Assembly: GCF_024435355.1 (NCBI RefSeq)
Contig: NZ_JAMJWG010000027.1
Span: 1-64,000, forward strand
DNA length: 64,000 bases
Direction of reading: 5' to 3'
Origin: Streptomyces odontomachi
GTDB taxonomy: Bacteria; Actinomycetota; Actinomycetes; Streptomycetales; Streptomycetaceae
How positions within the stretch are numbered: position 1 is the first letter of the stretch; each line of letters starts with the position of its first letter. Under the pieces are notes generated by a model. The model saw only the letters and a list, made by a program, of their open reading frames with translations. It ran no database searches and was not told where the DNA came from. The translations under genes and the position numbers were made by a program. Below are positions 50,506 to 58,800 of this stretch, in pieces.

Positions 50506-52827
50506 TCAGCCGCCGTCCTCCGTCAGCCGCAGGAGCAGCGCGTACGGTGCCCGGGGCAGGGAGACGACGAGCTCGCCCCGGTCGGTGTCGAACGCGGCGG
50601 TCCCGGCCGGCGCGGACGGGTGGAGCACGTCGACCCGGTGGGCGCGACCGCGCAGCCGGGGCAGCGGGAGGCGCTGCTCGACCGGCCCGCCCCGGCGCCA
50701 GACCGCCAGGTGGGCCGCCCCTGCGCCGGTCTCCCCGGCGGTGCGCAGCCCGAGGGCGAGCCAGGGGTCCGTCCAGCCGGGCAGGCCCAGCGGCCAGAAC
50801 GGCACCGACCGCGGGATCTCCGGGCGCAGCGCCTTGTACACCGTCATGGCGTCCTTGACCTGCGCCCGTTGGGCGGGGCTCATGCGGTCCAGGTGGCCGG
50901 ACAGGTGGACACGGCCCAGCAGGGCGCCCGTCAGGGTGAAGGCGATCTCGTCGTCGCTGAACTCCGGTTGCGGATAGGCCCACACCGCGGCCTGCTCCGG
51001 CGCCACGGCGGTCGGTGCGGCGGCGGCGATCGGCGGGTAGGCGAGCGGGTCCTGCTGGTCGCTGGTCGACTGCACCTGGGAGATCGAGAGCAGGGTGTGG
51101 TCCATGCGCATACCGCCGGAGGCGCAGTTCTCCAGGACCAGGTCGGGATGGCGGTCGAGTACACCGGTCAGCCAGGTCCGGTAGGCCTCGGAGTGGGCGA
51201 GCAGCCCGGCGCCGGGGCTGGTGCGGCCGCCGGTGTCGGTGCCCGGGGCGATGCTGACGTTGTAGTCGAGCTTGAGGTAGCCGACGCCCCAGTCAGCCAC
51301 GATGCGGTCGACGGTGCGGTCGAGGTGCGCCACCGCGGCCGGGTGGCGCAGGTCGAGGTGGTGGCGGCCGTGCTCGGTGATGCGCACCCCGTCGCGCTGG
51401 AAGAACGCCTCGTCGGGCAGCCGGGTCGTGACCGGGCTGCGCACCCCGACGACCTCCGGTTCCAGCCACAGTCCGGGCACCATGCCCCGGTCCCTGATGC
51501 GGTCCAGGACCTCGTGGATCCCGCCGGGGAACCGGCGCCGGGACGCCTCCCAGGCGCCGACGCCGTCCCACCAGCCGGCGTTGTCGTCGTACCACCCGGC
51601 GTCGATCACGAAGTACTCGGCGCCCACCTCGGACGCCGCGTCGATCAGCGGGAGCAGCCGCTCGGTGGTGGGGTCGCCCATGAGGGTGTTCATGTAGTCG
51701 TTGAAGATCACCGGCAGGGTGCGGTGGTCCGGGTGGGGGCGGCGCACGGAACGCCGGTAGGTGGTGAGGCGTGCCGCCGCCGCGTCGAAGCCGCCGTCCG
51801 CCGTGTCACGGGACAGCGCGAGTGCGGCGGGGACCGTGGAGAAGGACGCGCCCGGGTCCAGCCGGCGGCGCCACTGGTGCCGGGCGTCGTCCGGGCCGAA
51901 GAGGGCGAGGTAGCTGCCGCCCGCCCGCTCGCCGGTCTCCCAGTGCCAGCCGGTGCCGGACTCGATCTGCCACAGCCAGGTGCGGCCGGTGGCGCGCTCC
52001 GTGAGCGCGCCCATGGGGAGGTGGCCGTCGGTCGACCAGCTGCCGCGGTTGCCGAAGGCCAGGCAGCAGCGGGTGTCGTGGTCGTGCACGGCGCGGTTGA
52101 CGTCGACCAGCCGGTCCCGCAGCGGGCCGTGCTGCCAACGGCACTCGGCCAGCCAGTCGTTGCGGGCCCAGTGCACGTCCAGCGCTTCGGGTGCCGGCAG
52201 CCCGCCCAGGGCGAGGCTGCTGACGGACTGCACCACGATCGGCCGCGTCCCCTCGTTGCTGACGTCCACCCAGGTGCGCAGCACGGGCAGCCCGTCCGGG
52301 GAGGCGAGGTGGACGTGTGCGGCGAGTCCGCTGTCCGGGTCGTGCAGGTCGATGGTCAACCGGTGCCAGCCGTCGGCGTCCCGCGTCCGCCGGTGCCCGC
52401 GGTGCCGCAGCCGGGCGCCCAGTGCCGAGTCGATGCCGCGCTGACCGGAGAACGAGCTGCCCCATCCGATCGCCAGCACCTCGACGAGCGGCAGCGCGGC
52501 CGCACGGCGTGACGCGTCCGGGTCGGTGGCGGGCACCGGGGCGCCGGGTGCCGCCGGGTCGTGCGGGGGCGCCGGTCGGCCCGCGGGCACCGGATCGCCC
52601 GGGTGGTCGAGGCGTACCAGCCGCAGGGTGCCGTCCGGCGCGGTGCGGAACTCCGCGTGCAGCCCACCGTGTCCCCAGTCGAAGGACGCTGCGGCGTCCC
52701 TGGCCTCCACGGCATCCGTGGCTTCGGTGGCTTCGGTGGCTTCGGTGGCTTCGGTGGCTTCGGTGGCTTCGGTGTGCGTCGTGTCCGGTGTGCTGTCCGG
52801 TGTCGCGCCCGATGTCGTGCCCGCCAA
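50506..52827 (-). CDS. GH36 alpha-galactosidase
   Basis: A 773-residue cytosolic alpha-galactosidase of family GH36, releasing galactose from raffinose-type sugars or galactomannan fragments. It has an N-terminal beta-sandwich (to about residue 330), a barrel containing the nucleophile Asp521 in YLKLDYN and acid/base Asp576 in NCASGGMRMD, and a C-terminal sheet domain. No signal peptide. The TTG at 52827 is used because GAGGGGG lies just upstream and the longer frame is antisense to the regulator. Residues 13-32 contain a Thr-Glu-Ala repeat encoded by a 9-bp tandem repeat. It is divergent from lacI; both share two perfect palindromic operators. Confidence 0.92.
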   Translation of the reverse strand: MAGTTSGATPDSTPDTTHTEATEATEATEATEATEATDAVEARDAAASFDWGHGGLHAEFRTAPDGTLRLVRLDHPGDPVPAGRPAPPHDPAAPGAPVPATDPDASRRAAALPLVEVLAIGWGSSFSGQRGIDSALGARLRHRGHRRTRDADGWHRLTIDLHDPDSGLAAHVHLASPDGLPVLRTWVDVSNEGTRPIVVQSVSSLALGGLPAPEALDVHWARNDWLAECRWQHGPLRDRLVDVNRAVHDHDTRCCLAFGNRGSWSTDGHLPMGALTERATGRTWLWQIESGTGWHWETGERAGGSYLALFGPDDARHQWRRRLDPGASFSTVPAALALSRDTADGGFDAAAARLTTYRRSVRRPHPDHRTLPVIFNDYMNTLMGDPTTERLLPLIDAASEVGAEYFVIDAGWYDDNAGWWDGVGAWEASRRRFPGGIHEVLDRIRDRGMVPGLWLEPEVVGVRSPVTTRLPDEAFFQRDGVRITEHGRHHLDLRHPAAVAHLDRTVDRIVADWGVGYLKLDYNVSIAPGTDTGGRTSPGAGLLAHSEAYRTWLTGVLDRHPDLVLENCASGGMRMDHTLLSISQVQSTSDQQDPLAYPPIAAAAPTAVAPEQAAVWAYPQPEFSDDEIAFTLTGALLGRVHLSGHLDRMSPAQRAQVKDAMTVYKALRPEIPRSVPFWPLGLPGWTDPWLALGLRTAGETGAGAAHLAVWRRGGPVEQRLPLPRLRGRAHRVDVLHPSAPAGTAAFDTDRGELVVSLPRAPYALLLRLTEDGG
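52721..52774 (-). repeat. 9-bp coding microsatellite, 6 copies, in the alpha-galactosidase gene
   Basis: Six identical GCTTCGGTG units encode repeated Ala-Thr-Glu near the N-terminus, before the first folded domain. Copy changes would keep the frame and only alter the tail length. Confidence 0.9.
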
Positions 52828-52874
52828 TGCGACCCCCTCGCGGATCGAGTCGTCCGGTCCCTTGACGCGTTCTG

Positions 52875-52888
52875 TGTGACCGGTCACA
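52875..52888. promoter_or_regulatory. LacI operator O1, alpha-galactosidase/lacI divergent promoter
   Basis: TGTGACCGGTCACA, a perfect 14-bp palindrome with the central CpG typical of LacI-family sites (CGG/CCG core), 48 bases upstream of the alpha-galactosidase start codon and 9 bases upstream of the regulator start. Confidence 0.82.
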
Positions 52889-52896
52889 ATCCTGGC

Positions 52897-53958
52897 ATGA
52901 GTGTGACCGGTCACACAAGCCGCCCGCCCAGCATCCGCGATGTCGCCACCGCGGCCGGGGTGTCGTACCAGACGGTCTCCCGGGTGATCAACGACCACCC
53001 CAGCGTCCGTCCCTCGACCCGCGAGCGCGTCCTGGCCACCATCGCCGAGCTGGGCTTCCGGCGCAGTGCCGCGGCGCACGCGCTGGCCAGCGGACGCACC
53101 CGGGCCCTCACCGTGCTGAGCGCGAACACCACGCTCTACGGGTACGCGGCCATCCTCCAGGGCATCGAGGAGGCGGCGCGCGCCGCGTCGTTCGCGGTGG
53201 GCATCAGCGTGCTGGAGGTGTCGGACGGGACGGACGGGGCCGACGACGCCGTGCGGCGCGCCGTCGAGACGGCGGCGGACGCGGCCGGCGGGCTCATCGT
53301 GATCGCGTACGACCCGGGCGGGGTCCGCGCCCTGACAGCGGTCCCCGCCCGGGTTCCGATGGTGGGCGTCGTGGAGACCCCCGCCGAGCCGCCGGGACCC
53401 GGCAGCCCCTGGGTGTGGACCGACGACCGCGCAGCGGCCCGGGACGCCACCCGCCACCTGCTGGACCTGGGGCACCGCACCGTCCACTACGTGTCGATCC
53501 CCTCCAGCACCCACACCGGGCAACGGACGGCCGGCTGGCGTGACGCGCTCCGCGCGGCCGGTGCGCCCGAGCCCGCGCCGCTCGCCGGATCCTGGGATCC
53601 CGCGAGCGGTCATGCGGCGGGCCGGCGGCTGGCCCGTGACCCCGACGTCACGGCGATCCTGTGCGGCAACGACGATCTGGCGCTCGGCGTGTTGCGGGCG
53701 CTGCACGAGGCGGGACGCGCGGTCCCGGGCGAGGTGAGCGTGGTCGGGTTCGACGACGCGCCGCACTCCGCGTACACCACCCCGTCGCTCACCACCGTCC
53801 GGCTGGACTTCGCCGGTCTGGGGCGAGCCGCCTTCGCCCTGCTGCACTCGGTGATCGAGCAGGACGCCCCCGTCGATCCGCATCCCGTCTCGACGCCGGA
53901 ACTGGTGGTCAGGGAGAGCGCGGGCCCGCCCGGCGGCCGCGACCCGGCCTTACGGTAG
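52897..53958 (+). CDS. LacI-family regulator of the alpha-galactoside cluster
   Basis: A 353-residue repressor: headpiece PSIRDVATAAGVSYQTVSRVINDHPSVRPSTRERV with the hinge ASGRTRALTVL (split over two segments), then the periplasmic-binding-protein-like effector domain (VTAILCGNDDLALGVLRAL, VSVVGFDDAPHSAYTTPSLTTV). The ATG at 52897 (or GTG 52903) has no Shine-Dalgarno, so the transcript may be leaderless. The second perfect palindrome overlaps these start codons and encodes residues VTGHT, so the protein probably represses its own gene and the divergent alpha-galactosidase. It lies 106 bases upstream of the ABC transporter genes on the same strand and may drive them too. Confidence 0.92.
   Translation: MSVTGHTSRPPSIRDVATAAGVSYQTVSRVINDHPSVRPSTRERVLATIAELGFRRSAAAHALASGRTRALTVLSANTTLYGYAAILQGIEEAARAASFAVGISVLEVSDGTDGADDAVRRAVETAADAAGGLIVIAYDPGGVRALTAVPARVPMVGVVETPAEPPGPGSPWVWTDDRAAARDATRHLLDLGHRTVHYVSIPSSTHTGQRTAGWRDALRAAGAPEPAPLAGSWDPASGHAAGRRLARDPDVTAILCGNDDLALGVLRALHEAGRAVPGEVSVVGFDDAPHSAYTTPSLTTVRLDFAGLGRAAFALLHSVIEQDAPVDPHPVSTPELVVRESAGPPGGRDPALR
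52901..52916. promoter_or_regulatory. LacI operator O2 overlapping the regulator's start codon
   Basis: GTGTGACCGGTCACAC, a perfect 16-bp palindrome sharing its 14-bp core with O1; the centres are 27 bp apart. It lies inside the first codons of the regulator. Confidence 0.82.
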
Positions 53959-54064
53959 CCCGCCCGGTCCGCCGGGTCGCCGGCCCACGTGGCCGGCCCC
54001 ACCGTCCCGACCCGCTCCCCATCGCTCGGCATCCGTATCCGCCCGCCCGACGCAGTGAGGCAGT

Positions 54065-55402
54065 ATGCCCGTGAAAGCCGCGATCGCACGCACCCTCTCG
54101 GCGCTGTCCCTGATATGCGCCACCGCACTGACCGCAGCCGCCTGTAGCGACAACACCGCGGCGGGCGGCGACCAGGACCAGAGCACCCAGCGGAAGGTCG
54201 ACCCGACGGCCCGGCTCGACGGCGTCCATCTGACGATGTGGACGGCGCAGAACACCGTGGGCGCCCCCAAGCAGGTCATCAAGGCGTTCGAGAAGGCCAC
54301 CGGAGCCACCGTCGGCACCCAGGCCATCCCGGACCAGTACGAGCAGAACGTGCCGACCAAGCTTGCCGCCGGGGACCGTCCGGACCTGATGTTCTGGCAG
54401 CCCAGCATCAGCACCCTGCCCTTCATCCACCCCGAGCAGAACCTGCTGCCGCTGGACGACGAGCCCTGGGTGGCCAAGCTCGGCAAGACGGAACGGTCGC
54501 TGGGCACGATCAAGGGCACCCGTTACGCCGCGATCGTCACCACCCCGGCCATGCTCGGCGTGTACTACAACAAGGCCGCCTTCGCCAAGGCCGGCATCAC
54601 CGCGATGCCCAGGAGCTACGACGAGTTGCTGGCCGCCGCCGAGAAGATCAGGAAGCGGGTTCCGGACGTCGCCCCGTTCTTCGAGGTGGGCGGCGACAAG
54701 TGGCCCTTGCAGTGGCAGGTCCAGGTGCAGCTCACCGACCTTCCGTCGACCTGGTGGGACAAGCTCAACAAGAACCAGGCGAAGTGGACCGACCCGGTCG
54801 TGGTGAAGGCGATCAGCACCTACCGGGACCGCCTGCTGGGCGCCGGTCTCGCCCAGCGCTCCTACAAGACGGCCACGTTCGTGCAGCAGGGCGACGCGCT
54901 GATGCAGGGCACGGCGGCCATGGCCCTGAACGTCACCTCGCTGCAGACCGAGATCCAGGCCAAGCACAGCACCGCGCAGATCGACAGGACGCTCGGCTGG
55001 TTCCCGATCTCCCGCTCCAGCGCCACCGGCATGTACTCGCCCGACCAGACCAACGGCGTGGTCGCCTTCAAGACCGGTGACACCAGGCGGCAGGACGCCG
55101 CCCGCCAGTTCCTGGCCTTCTGGCTGGGCCCGGACTACGCCGACTACATCAAGACCATGAAGATCCCCTCCGTCGAGCCCGCGGTGCCCAACCCCGGCGG
55201 CCTCCCGCAGACCGCCAAGGACCAGGCCGCGGCACTCGGCAAGGCGGTCGGCGTCTTCCAGGCCAAAGCGATCGTCGCCCCGGACCTCCACCTCGGCCTC
55301 GCCGACATGATCTACGGCAAGAAGACGCCGCAGCAGGTCGCCGAGTACGTCCAGAACGAGTTCTCCCAGATAGCCAAGGCCCAGGGCGCGCCCGGGTTCT
55401 GA
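54065..55402 (+). CDS. Extracellular sugar-binding lipoprotein, alpha-galactoside operon
   Basis: A 445-residue solute-binding lipoprotein with signal peptide and lipobox TAAAC (Cys27). The mature protein has VHLTMWTAQNTVGAPKQVIKAF at its start and the family segments LAAGDRPDLMFWQ, AMLGVYYNKAAFAKAGI and KHSTAQIDRTLGWFP. It delivers sugars to the two permeases encoded downstream. Genetic context (GH36 alpha-galactosidase, LacI) points to alpha-galactosides, but the ligand is inferred. GAGG lies five bases before the ATG. It follows lacI by 106 bases. Confidence 0.92.
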   Translation: MPVKAAIARTLSALSLICATALTAAACSDNTAAGGDQDQSTQRKVDPTARLDGVHLTMWTAQNTVGAPKQVIKAFEKATGATVGTQAIPDQYEQNVPTKLAAGDRPDLMFWQPSISTLPFIHPEQNLLPLDDEPWVAKLGKTERSLGTIKGTRYAAIVTTPAMLGVYYNKAAFAKAGITAMPRSYDELLAAAEKIRKRVPDVAPFFEVGGDKWPLQWQVQVQLTDLPSTWWDKLNKNQAKWTDPVVVKAISTYRDRLLGAGLAQRSYKTATFVQQGDALMQGTAAMALNVTSLQTEIQAKHSTAQIDRTLGWFPISRSSATGMYSPDQTNGVVAFKTGDTRRQDAARQFLAFWLGPDYADYIKTMKIPSVEPAVPNPGGLPQTAKDQAAALGKAVGVFQAKAIVAPDLHLGLADMIYGKKTPQQVAEYVQNEFSQIAKAQGAPGF

Positions 55403-55432
55403 CGGGCCACGACGTCGACGGAGGGGTACGGC

Positions 55433-56422
55433 ATGGCGGAGACCGCCACCGTGAGGGCCAGGAGGAACGGGGCCCGGCGCAGCCGCCGCACCGGCAGAGC
55501 GGGCGGGGGAGCGGGCGCGGGGCCGGGCCGCGGGCGTCCGCCGGGTCGGCTGCCGCGCGCGGCCGTGCACCACCCGTGGTGGTTCGCACTGCCCGCCGTG
55601 CTGGTGTTCGGCGTCTTCTTCCTCGTCCCCAACCTGCTGAACTTCGTCTATCCGTTCACCGACTGGTCGGTGTACCACCAGGCCATCCACGGCGCCGGGC
55701 TCAGCAACTTCCGGACCATCGTCCACGACGGCTCGCTCCTCGCCGATCTGCGCACCACCCTGCTCTACGCGGTGCTGGCGGCCTTCTTCCAGAACGGGTT
55801 CGGTCTTGTCCTGGCGCTGCTGCTGGAGGAGGACAGCCGCTTCAACCGGTTCTTCCGCGCGGTGTTCTTCCTGCCGGTGCTGATCTCCGCGCTCGCGGTC
55901 GGCTATCTCTTCCAGGCGCTGCTGTCGCAGGACGGGGCGGTGAACGGGGCGCTGAGCGCGCTCACGGGACACCACGTCGACATCCCGTGGTTGGGCAGCA
56001 CGACCTGGACGCTGGTGCTGGTCACCATGGTGCACGGCTGGAAGTGGATGGGCCTGGCCATGCTGATCTACCTCGCCGGCCTCAAGGGCATCCCCGGCGA
56101 CATGCTGGAGGCGGCCCGGGTGGACGGGGCGGGGCCGTGGCGCACCTTCTGGTCGATCCGGTTTCCGATGCTGGCCCCGGCGGTCACGTTCAACGTCACC
56201 ACCGCGCTGATCGGCTCGATGAACACGTTCGACATCGTCCAGGCGACCACCGGCGGCGGGCCGGCGTCGTCCACGGAGGTGTTCAACATCTACATGTTCC
56301 GGGTCTTCGGCCAGGGGCTGTACGCCCAGGCATCGGCGATGAGCCTGGTGCTCTTCCTGGTGGTGCTCGTCGTGGCGATCCCGCTGGTGACCGGTCTGCG
56401 CCGAAGGGAGCAACTGCTTTGA
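55433..56422 (+). CDS. Sugar ABC transporter permease (MalF type), alpha-galactoside operon
   Basis: A 329-residue CUT1 permease. After a basic Arg/Gly-rich N-terminus of about 45 residues, the first helix is WWFALPAVLVFGVFFLVPNLL; the EAA loop is MLEAARVDGAGPWRTFWSIRFPMLAP. GGAGGGG precedes the ATG. Its last codons and stop coincide with the predicted right tip of the TnpB element: the TGA at 56420-56422 lies in TTGA, the expected end of the element. The true pre-insertion C-terminus may therefore have differed by one or a few residues. The partner permease is 1.4 kb downstream, beyond the insertion. Confidence 0.92.
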   Translation: MAETATVRARRNGARRSRRTGRAGGGAGAGPGRGRPPGRLPRAAVHHPWWFALPAVLVFGVFFLVPNLLNFVYPFTDWSVYHQAIHGAGLSNFRTIVHDGSLLADLRTTLLYAVLAAFFQNGFGLVLALLLEEDSRFNRFFRAVFFLPVLISALAVGYLFQALLSQDGAVNGALSALTGHHVDIPWLGSTTWTLVLVTMVHGWKWMGLAMLIYLAGLKGIPGDMLEAARVDGAGPWRTFWSIRFPMLAPAVTFNVTTALIGSMNTFDIVQATTGGGPASSTEVFNIYMFRVFGQGLYAQASAMSLVLFLVVLVVAIPLVTGLRRREQLL

Positions 56423-56600
56423 CTCCTCCCCCTCTTGAAGGAGGGGGATTCCCAGCTCACGTCGCCTGCCCTCCGGCGGAGGTGCGGGTCTTAGACGATC
56501 AGCACTAGCCGGGTACGAGACCAGCCCGGACCAGCATCACGCGGGCGGAGTTTTTATCGCGAGGCGATACGGCTCCGCATGCGGTGCAGGCATACGTCCT
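56419..56600 (-). ncRNA. Predicted omega RNA (reRNA) of the TnpB element
   Basis: TnpB nucleases use a guide RNA made from the 3' end of tnpB and the right end of the element, extended into flanking DNA. By that rule the RNA would come from the minus strand, cover the last tnpB codons, the hairpin at 56428-56447 and end at 56419, with the guide read from the permease sequence 56403-56418 and below. Its 5' limit is a guess. Confidence 0.35.
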
Positions 56601-57677
56601 TTCGGAAAGGGGGAGTGCGTGCTTGGTTCTCGCTCCGCACTGCGCACAGTCCATCGTGGTGTGCGCGGGGTGCACCAGGCGGACCTCTCGCCCGTGCTTG
56701 CGGCCCATCTCGATCAGAGCCTTCTTCGTCGCGCTGATCGCCGCGTCAGCGGCCTTGCGCGCCATGGTGGTCTTTGCCAGGAACTTCGGCCGGAAGTCCT
56801 CCACTGCGAGGGCGTCATGGTCGCGCACGACCTTCTTGGCCCACTTGCGGCCGGTGTCGGTCCGCTGGTTCGCGACCTTACGGTGCAGCTTGGCAGTCTG
56901 CCGCTTCGCCTCCCGGTAGCCCTTGGAAACGGCCTGACTCATCGCCGGTCTGCGCCGGGCCATCATCCGCTGATACCTGGCGAGCTTCTGCGTGGCGGTC
57001 TTCCCGTGTTGGGCATGGGGAAGGTCGTGGTCGTCGCTCGTGGTGGTGGCGGTCTCCTTGACGCCCCAGTCGATCCCGATCACACGGCCGGTCGCGGGCA
57101 GTTCTTCGGTCGCCGTGGCGATGACGAACGACGCCCACCAGTGCCCGACCGCATCGCGATACACGCGCACCGAGGATGGCGGCTTGGGAAGCTCCCGCGA
57201 CCACACCGGCCTCACCCAGATGCCCCCGGCCAGGTGCAGGCGGCCGTCTTTGAGGCGGAAGCCGCGCTGGGTGTAGTTCAGGCTCGGCAGGGCGTCGCGC
57301 TTCTTTTTGTACCGGGGCATCCCGGCCCGCTGCTGCATCGGCAACCGGGCCTTGATGTCCTTCAGCGCCTTCGCCCGCGACTTGCTGAAGTCCCGTATTA
57401 CCTGCTGCTGCGGAACGCTTGCGCCCTCCGCAAGCCAAGGTGTCACGCGCCGAGCCTCGGTCAGCATCTTGTCGAGCTGCGCCGGGCCGCAGGTCAGCTT
57501 CTTGCCGGTGGCCCTGCTGAGCACGTGGACCTGCTTGGACTTGGCGACCGACTCATTCCAGACCCACCGGCAGCGGTCCCACTCCGCTTCAAGAGCGGTC
57601 CGCGCCGCCTTCGACAGACGCACACGGAAGGTGTACCGGGCGTGCCCGGTGGCCTCCGTGGTCGCTTCTGCCGTCAT
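56505..57677 (-). CDS. tnpB: TnpB RNA-guided endonuclease (IS200/IS605 OrfB)
   Basis: A 390-residue TnpB, ancestor-type of Cas12 nucleases. N-terminal helix-turn-helix/WED region (RYTFRVRLSKAARTALE, WNESVAKSK), then a RuvC-like nuclease with all three acidic residues: Asp203 (GIDWGVKETA), Glu293 (LAVEDFRPK) and Asp374 (SPRDKNSARVM). The zinc finger is intact (Cys344, Cys347, Cys364, Cys367 in CAQCGAR and YACTACGA). So the nuclease looks functional. It would cut DNA matching its omega RNA guide next to an element-specific motif, helping element retention. Length is typical. The start ATG 57677 has a weak ribosome-binding site. It opposes the surrounding operon. Confidence 0.93.
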   Translation of the reverse strand: MTAEATTEATGHARYTFRVRLSKAARTALEAEWDRCRWVWNESVAKSKQVHVLSRATGKKLTCGPAQLDKMLTEARRVTPWLAEGASVPQQQVIRDFSKSRAKALKDIKARLPMQQRAGMPRYKKKRDALPSLNYTQRGFRLKDGRLHLAGGIWVRPVWSRELPKPPSSVRVYRDAVGHWWASFVIATATEELPATGRVIGIDWGVKETATTTSDDHDLPHAQHGKTATQKLARYQRMMARRRPAMSQAVSKGYREAKRQTAKLHRKVANQRTDTGRKWAKKVVRDHDALAVEDFRPKFLAKTTMARKAADAAISATKKALIEMGRKHGREVRLVHPAHTTMDCAQCGARTKHALPLSERTYACTACGAVSPRDKNSARVMLVRAGLVPG

Positions 57678-57859
57678 GCATCACAACCTACCGGCGAGGT
57701 ACGACAGTTGGGTCCGATTGCTCTGTGTGGTGTCTCTCACCTGCGGTTTTGGTGTACGCCGATCCGCCCTGGCGGCGAATCGGCTTTCCCTGCCCCGCTC
57801 CCGCGGGAGCTTCGATTTCTCCCCCACCTGAAGGTGGGGGCCTCCTCGAAGGAGACTCG

Positions 57860-58729
57860 GTGAGCGGCGTACGTGCGCATCCGAACCGTGCCACCGCGGT
57901 GCGTGGCCCGGTGCTGTGGCGCAGGCTGCGGCCCGCGCTGGTGGTGCTGCTGGCAGCGCTCGCCGTCGGTGTGCCGCTGTGGCTGGTCCTGGCGACGTCG
58001 GCCAAGCCCCAGGGCGAGGCCGTACGGCCGAACCTCACCCTGCCGCACCGCTGGCAGCCCGGCCGGAACTACCACGACGCCTTCGACCAGGGCCACATGG
58101 TGCACGGCTTCGTCAACAGCCTGCTGGTCGTGCTGCCTTCGGTGCTCCTGGTGCTGGTCCTGGGCGCCGGCGCCGCCTGGGTGTTCGCCCGGCGCGGCGG
58201 CCGGCTGGTGGCCGCCGCCTACGCGGTCACCATCAGCGGGCTGCTGCTGCCGCCCGCGGTGATCACGATCGTGCTGGAGCTGCGGCAGCTGGGCCTGGCG
58301 GGCACCCGCCCTGGCATGGTGGCCCTGTACACCGGGATGTACCTGTCGACCTCGGTCTTCTTCATGACCGGCTTCATCCGCACCATCCCCCTGGAGCTGG
58401 AGGAGGCGGCCCGCATCGACGGTGCGAGACCGCTGCGGATCTTCCTGACGATCATCCTGCCGCTGCTCAGGCCGGTCATCGCCACCGCCACGATCATGGT
58501 GATGCTCTACGCCTGGAGCGACATCTTCTACGCCTTCTTCGTGCTCGGCGGCGGAAGCCGGGCCACCCTGCCGCTCAACCTCTACCAGGTCGCCACCGCG
58601 CAGCTCTATCTGAACAACTGGCACCTGATCTTCGCCTACGTCGTGGCCATGAGCCTGCCGATGGCCGCCGTCTTCCTGGTCGCCCAGCGCCGGATCGTCT
58701 CCGGCATCACCAGCGGAGCGGTCAAGTAG
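57860..58729 (+). CDS. Sugar ABC transporter permease (MalG type), alpha-galactoside operon
   Basis: A 289-residue CUT1 permease. Helix 1 is LVVLLAALAVGVPLWLVLATSAK and the EAA loop LELEEAARIDGARPLRIFLTIILPLLRP. GTG 57860 follows AAGGAGACTCG, a strong ribosome-binding site that begins right after the element's left-end hairpin, so the gene kept its own translation signal. Transcription now has to cross the inserted element from the operon promoter, or start anew within it. It pairs with the MalF-type protein at 55433. The next gene, a secreted glycosidase, follows after 71 bases. Confidence 0.92.
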   Translation: MSGVRAHPNRATAVRGPVLWRRLRPALVVLLAALAVGVPLWLVLATSAKPQGEAVRPNLTLPHRWQPGRNYHDAFDQGHMVHGFVNSLLVVLPSVLLVLVLGAGAAWVFARRGGRLVAAAYAVTISGLLLPPAVITIVLELRQLGLAGTRPGMVALYTGMYLSTSVFFMTGFIRTIPLELEEAARIDGARPLRIFLTIILPLLRPVIATATIMVMLYAWSDIFYAFFVLGGGSRATLPLNLYQVATAQLYLNNWHLIFAYVVAMSLPMAAVFLVAQRRIVSGITSGAVK

Positions 58730-58800
58730 CGCTGGCCGCCACCTGCGCGCGACACCCACGCACGCGACCCCAGGACATCACGAACAAGGAGCCGCGATCC

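Larger units (their letters stand above)
56419..57845 (-). mobile_element. IS200/IS605-type element with solitary tnpB (IS1341-like)
   Basis: About 1.43 kb inserted between two permease genes, carrying only tnpB in the opposite direction. The right end has a hairpin CCCCCTC-N6-GAGGGGG (56428-56447) followed, in tnpB orientation, by GGAGTCAA; TCAA is the right-end cleavage tetranucleotide in IS608-type elements. The left end has CCCCCACC-TGAA-GGTGGGGG (57821-57840) and more structured sequence, including the palindrome GCTCCCGCGGGAGC at 57797-57810. No tnpA (Y1 transposase) is present, so movement would need a transposase in trans. Exact left boundary is uncertain (57841-57850). No target duplication is expected for this family. 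Confidence 0.75.

Noticed and set aside
50506..53883. Alpha-galactosidase as an 1125-residue protein
   Set aside because: The first 350 residues of that frame are antisense to lacI and cross the operators; TTG 52827 with GAGGGGG is the better start.
56505..57677. TnpB gene as an antiphage or CRISPR-Cas12 effector
   Set aside because: The size, zinc finger and hairpin-flanked context are those of an IS200/IS605 transposon protein; no array or adaptation genes are present.
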